Notes: generated by a model from the letters alone, not told the origin. A DNA stretch of 64,000 nucleotides from Spirosoma telluris (GCA_003259005.1 QLII01000001.1:1178001-1242000), one strand, 5' to 3'; positions 8,935-19,699 are shown, counted from the first letter of the stretch. Numbers and translations are program-made.

Positions 8935-10185
8935 ATGAATAAAGTAGATCCAAATAATATAACAATAGATCAAATTCCATATTCGGAAAGCGAATATTTT
9001 GAATTTAAGTCTAGTATGGTCAAAAATGATATAGACTCTTTAAAAAATAAATTAGGAAAAGCTGTATCAGGTTTTGCCAATTCAGGTGGAGGATATTTTA
9101 TAGTTGGTATAGATGAAAAAAGTGGTAATGCAGACGGTGGGATTCCAATAAAAATAGGCAAGCGCCCAATTAGAGATTGGGTCGATACAATGATCCATCA
9201 GCTAGTAGAACCTACTCCTCACTATGATATAAAACTCATTAAAAATTCTATGGGTCGTGGTGTTATTGACCAAGGGTCAGCATTATTAATAGTGTACATA
9301 CCTGAAAGTCATAATGGCCCCCATATGATGGACGGCTCTTATTATATAAGAGCAGGTGTTCACACAATAAAAGCAAGAGATTTTATTGTTGAAGCCATAA
9401 GATCTAAAAGATTTCTATCTAAACCAAAGTTAACTCATCTGTTCCGACTCAAGCCTAATCAAGAACAAGTTCTGCAACTTGGTATATTATCTCTAACAGA
9501 TGCTCCGGCAGTACACGTAAATATTAAACTGTCACCTCTTCCAGAGGGAATGCAAAACATTGAAAAAGCATTTCCAATAGTGATGCCTATTATTGATCGT
9601 AACAATCCATTCTTTTTTGACGTAGCACTTTTCTCAGGTTCAACCGAAAGCTTTGGTAATAATATAGATCTACAGCTGGAATACTTCGATCTATCATCTA
9701 ATAGGTATTTACAAAATTTTAATATAGGCGTAGATTATTCAACCCCACCTATAAAAATTGGAAACGATCCTGACAAAAAAGTTGTAAGTGCAATTGAATC
9801 AATAGCTAAATCAATTAGTAAGCTTGAGCTTATTCCCAAAGGAAGCCAAAAGCCGCTCCCAATAATTCCTATTATAGATAACGTTTTTGAATATATAGAA
9901 AATATAATATCTGCGTTATTATCAGATATGAAAAATGATCTTACAGAATATCCATTTGTTAGAGAATTCGTAATTTTGAGTAAAAAATGGCATTACACGC
10001 ATAATCCACATAAAGATATATTTATGTACTACTTCGAAGATCACGAATTTTTGCGCAACAAAATAAGAATATTAGAAAACTGTAGTTTGATATACGAAAT
10101 TACGTTTAATTCTATTGATCGATTTATTATTACCGAACAACTGGCAAACTATTTATTAAATAAAAAGCAAGTGTTACTAAATTAA
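8935..10185 (+). CDS. AlbA_2 (Schlafen-like) domain protein
   Basis: 416 residues. Residues ~15-160 match the AlbA_2/Schlafen core: SEYFEFKSS with a conserved acidic/lysine pair, GFANSGGGYFIVGIDE, and SYYIRAGVHTIKARD. This fold binds nucleotides or RNA, and some relatives are tRNA nucleases or transcription regulators. The C-terminal ~250 residues do not match anything I recognise. Residues ~170-270 look beta-rich and 280-400 helical. The usual HATPase_C_4 domain of the RecG-like AlbA_2 proteins is absent. It is the second gene of an AT-rich operon with the TIR-like gene and shares its codon use, which suggests that the two work together. Function unknown. Confidence 0.75.
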   Translation: MNKVDPNNITIDQIPYSESEYFEFKSSMVKNDIDSLKNKLGKAVSGFANSGGGYFIVGIDEKSGNADGGIPIKIGKRPIRDWVDTMIHQLVEPTPHYDIKLIKNSMGRGVIDQGSALLIVYIPESHNGPHMMDGSYYIRAGVHTIKARDFIVEAIRSKRFLSKPKLTHLFRLKPNQEQVLQLGILSLTDAPAVHVNIKLSPLPEGMQNIEKAFPIVMPIIDRNNPFFFDVALFSGSTESFGNNIDLQLEYFDLSSNRYLQNFNIGVDYSTPPIKIGNDPDKKVVSAIESIAKSISKLELIPKGSQKPLPIIPIIDNVFEYIENIISALLSDMKNDLTEYPFVREFVILSKKWHYTHNPHKDIFMYYFEDHEFLRNKIRILENCSLIYEITFNSIDRFIITEQLANYLLNKKQVLLN

Positions 10186-10778
10186 TATTTTTCTTTAAAT
10201 AATTATACAGTACTGTAAGCTTTATTATTCGTTTGACTTACTATGATGTTCATTAACAGTATTAGTTGCCATTACATCTATACAATCGTTTGAGTCTACC
10301 GTAGCCAAATGCTCTCAACGACCCAATTACACAGCCATTAATGTTTTGCCAAAACGAACGTTTTAAGGCAAATCAATAGCGGGTTACCTAAACCCTCCCA
10401 ATTCACTTCTACTCGGTTTTTTTTCGTTTTATTATACTGTTTTACTTAATCAGGTTTTACTAAACTTCATTTCCGCCAGCTAAGTAAAACAAGATGCATC
10501 CTTGAGACTGGGCTGGTCCATCTTGCACCCCTGCCCTCTTCGTCTTTCCTAGCCATCCAACTCACCTTAGTGGCTATCAGGCCTGTAGACAGCGAATCCA
10601 TTTTTGAAAGTCGCTGATTACCAGTTAACGACAAGAGGCTACCTAACGCCCCGATTTTCCCACCCGTTGCCAATCGGCGGTTGTTCACCCCCTAACGGAC
10701 AGCCTACTTTTGACCCATCTAACGGCCACAGATGGGCCAATGGTTTAACCAATCATCCAAAACAACTCTTTACGAAAC
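10186..10778. other. Intergenic region with two hairpins, no supported gene
   Basis: 593 bases between the AlbA_2 gene and the DUF805 gene. Composition changes from AT-rich to balanced near 10.3 kb. An A/T-flanked hairpin (TTTGCC 10345-10350 with GGCAAA 10367-10372) could end the islet transcript. A perfect 11-base inverted repeat is listed separately. Short open frames here have no recognisable content. Confidence 0.55.
10438..10491. repeat. 11-base inverted repeat TGTTTTACTTA
   Basis: TGTTTTACTTA at 10438-10448 is exactly inverted at 10481-10491 with a 32-base spacer, close to where the AT-rich islet gives way to normal composition. It could be a recombination or operator site, or chance. 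Confidence 0.4.
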
Positions 10779-11159
10779 ATGAACACCTCAATCAATTCCT
10801 CCAGCAGCATTTCAATCGTTGACAATTATGTGGCCGTTTTGAAAAAATACAACGATTTTCAGGGACGCGCCCGCCGAAGCGAATACTGGTATTTTTTCCT
10901 GGTCAACATCGTCGTTACCCAGGTCTTAAACTACACCAATATTTTTCTCTTTGGTGGTTCCACCCTTATCGCCTGGGTACTTATGCTGGTTAATCTGGCC
11001 ATTCTGGTTCCATCCGTTGCGGTTGCCATCCGGCGTATGCACGATGTAGGCAAGAGTGGCTGGTATGTCCTGATTCCAATTTACAATCTAATCTTGGCCT
11101 GCACGGAGGGTACTCTGGGCAACAATGAATTCGGCAACGATCCTAAAACAAAAGCCTGA
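10779..11159 (+). CDS. DUF805 inner membrane protein
   Basis: 126 residues. YNDFQGRARRSEYWYFFLV near residue 25 and SVAVAIRRMHDVGKSGWYVLIP near 85 are the two signatures of DUF805 (YhaH-like) proteins, followed by EGTLGNNEFGNDPK. Three membrane segments are visible (about 38-58, 64-85 and 98-112). The molecular role of the family is unknown; some members accompany bacteriocin or stress genes. It stands alone, flanked by intergenic repeats. Confidence 0.92.
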   Translation: MNTSINSSSSISIVDNYVAVLKKYNDFQGRARRSEYWYFFLVNIVVTQVLNYTNIFLFGGSTLIAWVLMLVNLAILVPSVAVAIRRMHDVGKSGWYVLIPIYNLILACTEGTLGNNEFGNDPKTKA

Positions 11160-11220
11160 TCAGAGGTAAGAGCTAAGGCTGGGAGTAGCGTGTTTACGCC
11201 CAGCCTACAGGCGGCACTAG

Positions 11221-11480
11221 TAGTGTTTGTCCACTTTTGATTCTATTGATTCTTGTGGTTGCCTGCCCGAGCTGTCGTGCTGATAATCAGGATTAATAGG
11301 TCCAAAGTGGATTCTAGTGGATTCTCGGGGCGGCATCGGCCCGCAACGGCGGACCGTGTCCGACGCCCCGAGAATCTAAATTGGACGAGCACTAGATTCT
11401 ATCATGTCTTATTAGCAATCTAATAGCATCGATAGAATCCATTAGAATCAACAGATCAGAATCAACAGAATCTAAATTAA
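11221..11480. repeat. Composite inverted repeat, GATTCTATTGATTCTT family
   Basis: Fills most of the 324-base gap before the next gene. It contains GATTCTATTGATTCTT, a GC-rich nested palindrome (ATTCTCGGGGCG near 11311-11323, inverted near 11362-11376) and A/T-rich arms at 11392-11478. AAATTGGAC after the inner palindrome recurs at 58786-58795, suggesting one repeat family with conserved ends. Confidence 0.7.
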
Positions 11481-11483
11481 ACT

Positions 11484-12094
11484 ATGAAACAGTTCCTTTA
11501 TCTGCTGCTGGCGGCCTGTCTGTTCCCGCTGATTTCGCCAGCGCAGACGGCTAAAGTACCCATTGACTATTTACAGGTGCCCGGTCCCATCCTTTTTGAG
11601 CAAACAGCCTATCACCTGGCGTGGTCGTCGCATCCGACGGCTACTTTTTACAAACAGGAATACATCGCTAAGGGCGATGACCCGTCCCGGTTTAAAACCA
11701 TGCTCTTTTTTGATCTGCTCAAGAGCAGCGGACCGGTAAAAGATGTGGTAGAGGCCAAGGTGGCGGAATTAAAGAAACTAAAAGAATCGAATCCACTTGT
11801 GAATTACCAGATCACGGTAATGCCCAAAACGGGCGAGTATCTGCTTGATTTTTTGCTGAGTCAGGTTGCGCCGGATGGGAAATCCCAGAGCATTGTCGAA
11901 CGAAATGTATACCGGTATAAGCAGTTTTCTGACCCATCGGGCAAAAAGGGGATTCTTTTATTTGGGTAAGCCAGCGAAGTTATGGAGCTGAGACGGAGCC
12001 GTTCCTGACGTCCCTCAAACAAACCAGAGCCAGCTTACCAGCCAGGGTTGAAGAGTTTAAACTCCCTGGTGTGCCAATTATCAGGCAGTTATAG
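11484..12094 (+). CDS. Secreted protein of unknown function, frameshifted at ~11965
   Basis: The first frame ends at 11969, but the frame one base over continues cleanly to 12094 (VSQRSYGAETEPFLTSLKQ and on). One G added in the run at 11964-11966 joins them into 203 residues. The start MKQFLYLLLAACLFPLIS ending in PAQT is a Sec signal peptide, so the mature protein is periplasmic or surface-exposed. The rest is mixed alpha/beta with no motif I recognise. It is a single gene between two repeat-bearing gaps. Confidence 0.7.
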
Positions 12095-12289
12095 GGACTT
12101 TGCTGGTACTCGTCCATTTGGCTGGAACACATCAGTCATCCTCGTTTATAAAACAAAAACGGCGCAGATAATCGCTGATGGCAGTAGGTAAAAGTCCAAT
12201 CCTACTTAAGATAAGCACATTGGTTTGCTCAGCTTGATCAGGTGAGTGATTGACATGATTTTTTAGGAAATTAAGCTTATTGCCCTACA

Positions 12290-13288
12290 ATGGTTATGAA
12301 GTCGTTCTTACTGGTAGCTTTGATTACCAGTAATCTAACCTTGGTTTTTTCACAAAACCGAGTGCCCGTATTCAGACAAGACGTTCCTCTGGATTCTATT
12401 CGCCTGAGCGACCCCTTTATTCTGGCCGATAAAGCGACGTCGACCTATTACATGACAGGTACTGGGGGCATGATGTGGAAAAGTAAAGATTTGAAAAAAT
12501 GGGCCGGCCCTTCTGTTGTGGTCAAAACGGACCCTGAATCCTGGATGGGAAAGAACCCCATGATTTGGGCAGCAGAACTACACCAGTATCAAGGCAAGTA
12601 CTACTATTTTGCCACTTTCACAAACCGGGAGGTTAAAATTGATACGGTCGGCGAGAATGTTATCGAACGCCGTGCCTGTCATGTTTTAGTCAGTGATCGA
12701 GCCGAAGGGCCTTATGTGCCCATGAAAGATCCTGAATATTTGCCCGCCAACAAACCTACCTTAGACGGGACCCTATGGGTGGATAAAGATGGCAAACCGT
12801 ATATGGTTTATTGCTATGAATGGCTCCAGAATATGAATGGAACTATTGAAAAAATAGAACTGAAGCCTGATTTAAGTGGTACGATTGGCGAAGGGAAACT
12901 GCTTTTTCGGGCCAGCGATAGCCCCTGGAGCCGTGAGAAATCGAATGGTAAAATTGGTCCGAATAAAGTGACGGATGGACCGTATGTATTCCACACAGGA
13001 ACCGGCAGACTTGGTATGCTATGGACTAGTTGGATCTATGATGTGTATACACAAGGCGTTGCCTATTCGAAAAGTGGCACGCTGGATGGGCCCTGGATAC
13101 AGGAGAATGAGCCAATAACCCCACCGAATTATGGTCATGGTATGCTATTCCGTACCCTGAATGGCACCTGGTTGATGTCCGTTCATAGTCACAAAAAAAG
13201 TAATGGTCGTACGGTACGAGTTCCCCATTTAATTGAGGTGGACTTATCCGGGGATAAGTTGATTGTAGGGAAGCCCTTTACGCATTAA
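12290..13288 (+). CDS. Glycoside hydrolase family 43
   Basis: 332 residues with a Sec signal peptide (LLVALITSNLTLVFSQ), so periplasmic or secreted. RLSDPFILAD holds the general-base Asp and PTLDGTLWVDKDGKPYMVY the second Asp. VTDGPYVFHTGTGRLGMLW sits where the acid is expected, with Asp in place of the usual Glu of EGP, a variant common in Bacteroidota GH43 subfamilies. The five-bladed propeller family cleaves arabinose-, xylose- or galactose-containing glycans. The exact substrate cannot be read. Start at 12290 or at ATG 12296, two codons later. No SusC/D pair is adjacent. Confidence 0.87.
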   Translation: MVMKSFLLVALITSNLTLVFSQNRVPVFRQDVPLDSIRLSDPFILADKATSTYYMTGTGGMMWKSKDLKKWAGPSVVVKTDPESWMGKNPMIWAAELHQYQGKYYYFATFTNREVKIDTVGENVIERRACHVLVSDRAEGPYVPMKDPEYLPANKPTLDGTLWVDKDGKPYMVYCYEWLQNMNGTIEKIELKPDLSGTIGEGKLLFRASDSPWSREKSNGKIGPNKVTDGPYVFHTGTGRLGMLWTSWIYDVYTQGVAYSKSGTLDGPWIQENEPITPPNYGHGMLFRTLNGTWLMSVHSHKKSNGRTVRVPHLIEVDLSGDKLIVGKPFTH

Positions 13289-13290
13289 GT

Positions 13291-13379
13291 AAAATGGATA
13301 ATGGATAATGGATAATGAATTTCAGATTACTATCATTATCCATTATCCATTATTCATTATTCATTGTCCATTATCCATT
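13291..13379. repeat. Inverted repeat, ATGGATAATG word family
   Basis: Left arm 13291-13320 is three tandem ATGGATAATG-like words. Right arm 13332-13379 is six complementary words. It sits between the stops of convergent genes and can act as a two-way terminator. Confidence 0.85.
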
Positions 13380-13380
13380 G

Positions 13381-14813
13381 TTACCTCCAGCCGCCACCCA
13401 GTGCCCGGTATGTATTTACCTGAGCATTCAGTTGCTGCATCCGGTTTCAATAAGCTCTATTCGGGCTTCCAGTACATCCCGCTGAGTCAATAGCACTTCC
13501 ATATAATCGGCTCTGGCCGAGGTGAATAACTTGAGTGATATACCGGTTGACTGGGTCAACGCCTGCACCTGGTTGTTTTTCTGAATGTACTTTTGGCTCA
13601 GATTATCCATGTTCGACAACTGATTGGCTACCTCGATGTACGCATTCAGTACTGTTTTTTCGTAATTATAAACGGCCTGTATTTGCTTGGCATTGGCACT
13701 TCTATACGTAGCCGTAATGGCAGTCTTATTAATCACCGGGCCGGCTAAACCACCTGCCAGCGACGCAACCAGTGATTCAGGGATACTCAGCAGATAGAGC
13801 GGATTATACGACATAACCCCTAAAAAGGCTGAAATATTGAGCGACGGATAAAAATTCGCCCTGGCTACCGTCACATCCAGCTTGGCTGCTTCCAGATTTA
13901 ATTCCGCCTGTTTAATGTCAGGCCGATTCGCAAGCAACTGTGATGGAAGACCCGCGTTGACTCTGGTAGGCGTTAAGTCACTAAAGCCCTGTGAATTTCG
14001 TTGAACATGTTGAGGAAATCGACCCACCAGGAAATTAATCCGGTTTTCTGTTTCGACAATACGTTGCTGAATTTCGTACTGAAGACTTTGGGTTTTGAAT
14101 ACTTCGGCCTCAAACCGACGAACAGCCAGTTCGGTTACCTTGGCGGCTTCTTTCTCCTGCTTGGTGATCGATAGGGCATTATTCAGAATCGTAATGTTAT
14201 TCTGAATAATACTCAGCTGGTTATCATAAGCCATCAACTCATAGTAATTGTTGGCGATTTCAGCAACCAGATTCGTAACCTGGAAATTCTTCCCTTCAAT
14301 AGAAGCCAGATAATTGTATACAGCCGCTTTTTTAGAGTTCCGTAGCTTATGCCAAATATCCACCTCCCAACTAACAGTCGGGCCAAAATACAGATTTGGC
14401 AAAATAGCGGGCGTTGGTACACCCGGCCTTATTTCGGTATAGTCATCAGCAGCTCCCTGGCTGGTATAGCGCGACACCTTATCGACGCCAGCCCCTCCAC
14501 CAAGCGTAACGAAGGGTCGATAAGCACCACTTCTGGCTAAGACTTCGTTATTGGAAATCTGAATTTCCTGTAAGGTAATATTTAGCTCCTGGTTGTTGTA
14601 CAATGCTGTATCAATCAGGGCTGTTAGATTAGGATCAGTAAAATACTGCCGCCAGCTTGTCTTTGCCGAGTTGGTCGAGTCCTGCGAGTTGTAAAAACTC
14701 GCAGGCACTGATTTATTCTCTGTTTTACTAACTAAATGAGGTACAGTACAGGCGGCATTGAGCCCGATTAGGAGCGTGATACCAGCCCAATTTATGATTT
14801 GTTTATTGCTCAT
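13381..14813 (-). CDS. RND outer membrane factor (NodT/TolC-type lipoprotein), frameshifted at ~13443
   Basis: One base added at 13441-13444 extends the protein from ...ELIE through ETRMQQLNAQVNTYRALGGG to 13381, giving 477 residues. It has a lipoprotein signal with lipobox LNAAC at about residue 22, so it is anchored in the outer membrane. The repeated OEP pattern follows, including GLPSQLLANRPDIKQAE and LDVTVARANFYPSLNISA. It forms the exit duct of the tripartite pump encoded upstream in the same operon. Its start overlaps the repaired end of the pump gene by 11 bases. Confidence 0.88.
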
Positions 14814-17800
14814 TGACTTCAGCTTCTTCTGGTTGTGGGAAAATGTCTACTGAATGCACCAGATTTTCGGTTAACGAATCAGCTTCTTCATCTCTAATCA
14901 TCTTCCGGCCATCGGCCAGACTGCCAAATATGTAGTACAATCCGGGATGATGATAACCCCGAAAATGGTACCGAATAACATACCACCCATAGCAGAGGCA
15001 CCAATGGTACGGTTACCGATAGCCCCTGCGCCTGATGCGCTAATCAACGGGATTAAACCGGCTACGAAAGCGAACGAGGTCATTAAAATCGGACGGAAAC
15101 GGACTCTGGCGCCTTCAATGGCTGCGTTCAGAATTGTTTCACCTTGCTGGCGTTTCTGAACAGCAAACTCTACGATCAGTACGGCATTTTTACCCAACAG
15201 ACCAACCAGCATGATGAGACCAATCTGCGCATAGATGTTGTTTTCCAGCCCCATCAGCTTGAGCAGCAAAAACGAACCGAATATCCCAACAGGTAAGGAG
15301 AATACGACAGCCAGCGGAATGATGAAACTTTCGTACTGAGCAGCCAATACCATGTATACGAAGGCCAATACGATCAGGAATACATACAGCGATTCGTTAC
15401 CCCGGATTGATTCGTCATACGACAGCCCTTCAAACGCGATATCGTATCCTCTTGGCAAGGTCTTGGCGGCAACCTCCCGTATGGCCTGGATGGCATCGGC
15501 TGTCGTATAACCTTTCGCAGGGAGTCCCTGAATAGCCGCTGAATTGTATAAATTGAAGCGGGTAATTTCATTCGGTCCCTGTCCTTTTTTAAGCCTCATG
15601 AAGGCAGAGTAGGGTACCATTTCACCCGCATCGTTTTTAACAAAAAGCTTTAACAGGTCTGATGGAAGGCGCCTGAAGCTCGGATCAGACTGGACATATA
15701 CTTTGAAAAACTGGTTGTACTTAATAAACCCTTGTTCATAGGTACTACCAATCATAATGTTCAGGTTATCCATCGCTTTTCCAATAGACACCCCTTTCTG
15801 CATGGCCAGGTTATTGTCGATTTCCAGTTCGTATTGTGGATAGTTGGCGGCAAAGAAGGTAAATAAGCCGGTCAGCTCTTTACGCTTGCCCAAATTCTCC
15901 ATGAACTCCTTGTTGATTTTATCAAACTCGCGATAGTCCGTATCGGTTGTTTTATCCAGCAAACGCATGGAGAAACCACCGGATGTACCAAAACCAGGAA
16001 TAGCCGGTGGCTCGAAAAATTCGACTACCGCCCCAAGGCCTCTCGTCTTACCTTCCAGTTCTTCCATGATCTCCTTCACGTTCTTGTCGCGATCGCCCCA
16101 GGGTTTCAGGTTGATCAGACAGGTACCGGCGTTTGATCCACGCCCTTCAGTCATGATCTCGTAACCGGCCAAAGACGATACAGACTCAATTCCTGGAACT
16201 TCTTCGCAAATTTTCTGAAGCCGTCGCGAAACCTCGTTGGTTTTTTCAAGGGTAGAACCTGGTGGCGTCTGGATAATAGCATAAATCGTACTCTGGTCTT
16301 CGTTCGGGATAAAACCTGCCGGCAGAATTTTATTCACGAATACGATTCCCACACAGAAACCTATTAATATGGCGAACGTAACGAATCGGCGGCTAACGAT
16401 TAATTTCAATAAGCTCACATATCCGCCTGTCATTTTATCGAATCCCCGGTTAAAACCGTCGATCGCTCGGGTCAACGGGTTTTCTTGGGCGGATGTCCAT
16501 GATGATTTTTCAGCAACATGGCGCACAAAACGGGCGTGAGCGTCAGGGCGATGAGGGCCGAAATCACAATGGAACTGGCCATGGTGATCGAGAATTGTCG
16601 GTAGAACGTTCCAACCGGCCCCGACATAAAGGAGATGGGTAGGAATACCGATACCATCACCAGGGTAATAGCGATAATAGCCCCACTAATTTCACCAAGT
16701 ACTTTCCGAACCGCGCCGAAAGGCGTTATATGCGGTTCTTCTTCCATCTTGGCGTGCACGGCCTCCACCACCACAATCGCATCATCGACCACAATACCGA
16801 TAGCCAGCACGAGGGCAAAAAGCGTAATTAAGTTAATGGAAAGCCCAAACGCCTGAATGACAAAGAATGCCCCGATCAGGGACACCGGAACGGCAAGGAT
16901 TGGGATCAGAGTAGAACGCCAGTCACCCAGGAATATAAATACAACTAAAGCAACCAGGATGAACGCGTCGCGTAAGGTATCAATTACCTGTTCGATAGAT
17001 GCATCCAGGAAGTTGGAAACGTCATAGCTGATCTTATAGTCGACCCCCGGAGGAAAGGAGCCTTTCATGACTTCCAGCTTTTTCTTAACTTCTTCAATAA
17101 CGTCGCTGGCATTACTACCATAGTTTTGGCGCAATACAATAGCAGCCGATGCATGACCATCCAGGTTAGAGTAGATGTCAAAGAATTCACTACCCAATTC
17201 CACCCGGGCTATATCCCTCAAGTGTATGCTCTCACCTTGTGCATTGGCCCGGATAATGATCCCTTCATACTCTTCCGGTTTGTTATACCTGCCTTTGTAG
17301 GTAAGCACGTATTCCAGCGATTGAGCAGCAATACCAGAGCTTTGCCCGATCCTTCCGGGACGACCAATAATACTTTGTTCACCAATGGCCTTCATCACAT
17401 CGTCAGTCGAGATGCTATAAGCCCGCATACGTTCTGGGTTTAGCCAGACGCGCATCGCATAGCGTCGACTACCCAATATTTGTGCCCTGGCTACCCCTTT
17501 AGTCCGCTGGATTTCAGGGATCATTTTAACGGTAGCGTAATTAAACAGGAATTTTTCGTCAATACTCTTTTCCTTAGAATAGAGGTTGACGTACATCAGC
17601 ATACTGGGCTGAACAGGAGAAATGATAACCCCTTCACGCTGCACCAGTTCAGGCAAGAGAGGCATAACCTGATCCACCCTGGTTTTCACACGGATAACGG
17701 CGGTATTCGGGTCGGTACCCGGTTCAAAAATAATCCTGAGAGTAGCCTCCCCGGCGCTGGTAGCATCGGTCGCTATATAACGCATATCCTGGACGCCGTT

Positions 17801-18007
17801 GATGGCCTGTTCCAGGGTGATCAACGTAGATTTCACCAGTACATCAGCACTGGACCCTGGATAGGCAATAAATATATTGACGGTTGTAGGGGCAATATCC
17901 GGGAATTGAGAAATGGGCAATTTCTGGATAGCCAGTACACCGACAAAGACGATCATGACCGATATCACAATCGCGAATACGGGCCTGCGTATGAATTTTG
18001 AAAACAT
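14803..18007 (-). CDS. RND efflux pump, HAE1/AcrB type, two frameshifts (~14943, ~16481)
   Basis: Three frames join into one 1068-residue AcrB-type pump when an A is restored in the T/A run at 16480-16483 and a G at 14942-14943. The repaired tail reads IIIPGLYYIFGSLADGRK and runs to 14803. FIRRPVFAIVISVMIVF is the first membrane helix. Helix 4 has the proton-relay pair in GIVVDDAIVVVEAV, and helix 10 the lysine of LVGLLGKNAVLIVEFA. Twelve helices and two large periplasmic loops are evident. The pump exports drugs, bile-salt-like compounds or other amphiphiles with the adaptor and outer membrane factor of this operon. Both breaks are in homopolymers and probably artefacts. Confidence 0.9.
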
Positions 18008-18033
18008 AACGTCTGGATTTTAGAATGTCTGAC

Positions 18034-19116
18034 TTATTCAGCGTATAGACTTAAATTCGAGATGACAGATGCCGGTTGCACGAACTTATAGTGTATTTCT
18101 TCATTTTCGCGCACCTGACGTAAGCCTTCCAGCAGGATCTTGTCATCCTTGGTCAGACCGGAGCGAACGACAAAAATGTGTGGCATTTCTGCAGCTATGG
18201 TGATTTCCCTCGACCGAATCTTGTTGTCCTTATCGACTACGTAGACATACTTCTTTTCCAGTACCTCAAAGGTGGCTTTCTGCGGGATGATGAGGGCATT
18301 TTTAAGCGGCAACGTCATCTGAATATTACCCGTTTCGCCGTGCCGCAACAGCCCGCTTGGGTTTGGGAAAGTGGCCCGGAACGCTATGTTACCCGTTTCG
18401 TTGTTGAAATCGGCTTCAATCGTTTGAACTACACCCGGATGGTCGTATATCCGTTGATTGGCCATCAGGAGGTTTACACTGTTCAAATTTTCCTGTTGAG
18501 CGTGGGTTTTATAGTTCAGGTACTCGGCTTCCGGTACGTTGAAATACACCCACATTTTGCTATTATCAGAGAGTGTGGTCAACAAATCACCCTCATTGAC
18601 TAAACTCCCTAATCGCACCTGAAAATGGTCCATAATCCCATCAAAAGGAGCCCTGACCTCCGTAAACCCAAGGTGAATCTGGGCTACCGATACCTCCGCT
18701 TTTGCCTTATCCAGCTTGGCTTTGGCCAGAGCCAATTCGTTTTTTGAAACGATATTACTGTCCGCCAGGAGTTTAGTATTTTTGTATTCGACGTCTACAA
18801 AATTGGCTTCGGCCTGTGCTTTCTGGAGTTCAGCCTGGTATTGTATAGGCAGAATTTGGAACATAAGCTGCCCTTTTTTAACGTATTGGCCTTCGTCTAC
18901 GAAAATTTTCTGTAGGTAGCCCTTTTCCAGTGCTCTTATTTCGATGTGCTGGATAGACCGAATTTGAGATACATAATCATTTGTGATAGTCGTGTCTTTT
19001 TTCAGTGGACTGGTCACCAAATAATTGACTTCTTCTTCCTTTTCTTCCTCTTTATGTGAACAGCTTGTACAGTATAATAAGGCGCACAAACTGGTAAAAA
19101 TGAGTAGTTTATTCAT
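18034..19116 (-). CDS. RND periplasmic adaptor (membrane fusion lipoprotein)
   Basis: 360 residues from ATG 19116 (MNKLLIFTSLCALLYCTSC), chosen because it gives a lipoprotein signal; the longer frame from 19251 lacks one. After the lipid-anchored Cys come a poly-Glu/Lys linker, a lipoyl half-motif (ALEKGYLQKIFVDEGQYVKKG), a helical hairpin (~110-170), the second half-motif VRAPFDGIMD, and the beta-barrel and membrane-proximal domains. It links the inner membrane pump to the outer membrane factor. First gene of the efflux operon, 26 bases before the pump gene. Confidence 0.93.
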   Translation of the reverse strand: MNKLLIFTSLCALLYCTSCSHKEEEKEEEVNYLVTSPLKKDTTITNDYVSQIRSIQHIEIRALEKGYLQKIFVDEGQYVKKGQLMFQILPIQYQAELQKAQAEANFVDVEYKNTKLLADSNIVSKNELALAKAKLDKAKAEVSVAQIHLGFTEVRAPFDGIMDHFQVRLGSLVNEGDLLTTLSDNSKMWVYFNVPEAEYLNYKTHAQQENLNSVNLLMANQRIYDHPGVVQTIEADFNNETGNIAFRATFPNPSGLLRHGETGNIQMTLPLKNALIIPQKATFEVLEKKYVYVVDKDNKIRSREITIAAEMPHIFVVRSGLTKDDKILLEGLRQVRENEEIHYKFVQPASVISNLSLYAE

Positions 19117-19699
19117 AACAATTCGATTTTTTACACAAATCCTGTTTTGACAATTTATAATGGGCATTGGCCGCATTGAGTTACGGCTATACGGTTTATT
19201 TTCCCGCTCGGCATTAGCCTGTTCTAATACTGAAACTGTTTTCTGGTGCAATACGATGAATCATACGTAAGGTAAACTGACCCCATCCCTATAAAATATA
19301 CGATTTTACAAACGGGTCGTTGGCGATTTCGGCAAGTTGAGGAAGGGTTCCCTGGTCACAAAATAGCCAATAGAGCGTAGGCATCAATGGGCTTATTATT
19401 CGTTGATACAAAGGTATTTTACCTATGAGCGGGGTACATTAAAAAATTCTTAAGAGAGGATTAGAAATTCTTTAAACAATCTTTTTTTTAGGATAATACC
19501 GGGGAAGAAGTCCGTCTGACCACTTTTTAACTCTATTTAATTGCATTATTCAAACAATAAATTGTTACTATATCATCCTGCCATGGTACAAGTTAAAGAA
19601 GTATGAAAACCAAATTAAAAGTTTATTAGAAGTCCTAAAAATTATTTCCATTAAGGCTATAGGTTTACTAATTTGCCAGCTGATAAAAGCGGTACTCTT
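19117..19699. other. Divergent regulatory region; candidate minus-strand -7 box at 19409-19416
   Basis: 583 bases between the efflux operon and its divergent regulator gene, with no supported gene. TACCTTTG on the minus strand (19416 to 19409) is a perfect -7 box but lacks a matching -33 TTG. It overlaps a 13-base palindrome AGGTATTTTACCT (19411-19423), a possible operator. If used, the efflux mRNA would have a ~285-base leader. Confidence 0.35.

Larger units (their letters stand above)
7840..10310. other. AT-rich islet (probable horizontally acquired segment)
   Basis: From just after the tRNA-Val terminator to about 10.3 kb the sequence is clearly richer in A+T than either flank. Codons such as AUA, AGA and UUA dominate the two genes. 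The islet carries a TIR-like gene and an AlbA_2 gene in one operon and no integrase. I looked for a copy of the tRNA 3' end or of the terminator at the right side and found none, so the ends are set only by composition. A tRNA-proximal, AT-rich, two-gene cassette is a common form of anti-phage defence islet, but that reading is inference. Confidence 0.6.

Noticed and set aside
10467..10822. Two overlapping short open frames after the islet
   Set aside because: No start context, family match or plausible composition; one overlaps the DUF805 start.
17126..18001. Plus-strand open frames antisense to the RND pump gene
   Set aside because: Shadows of a clearly conserved minus-strand gene; no independent coding evidence.
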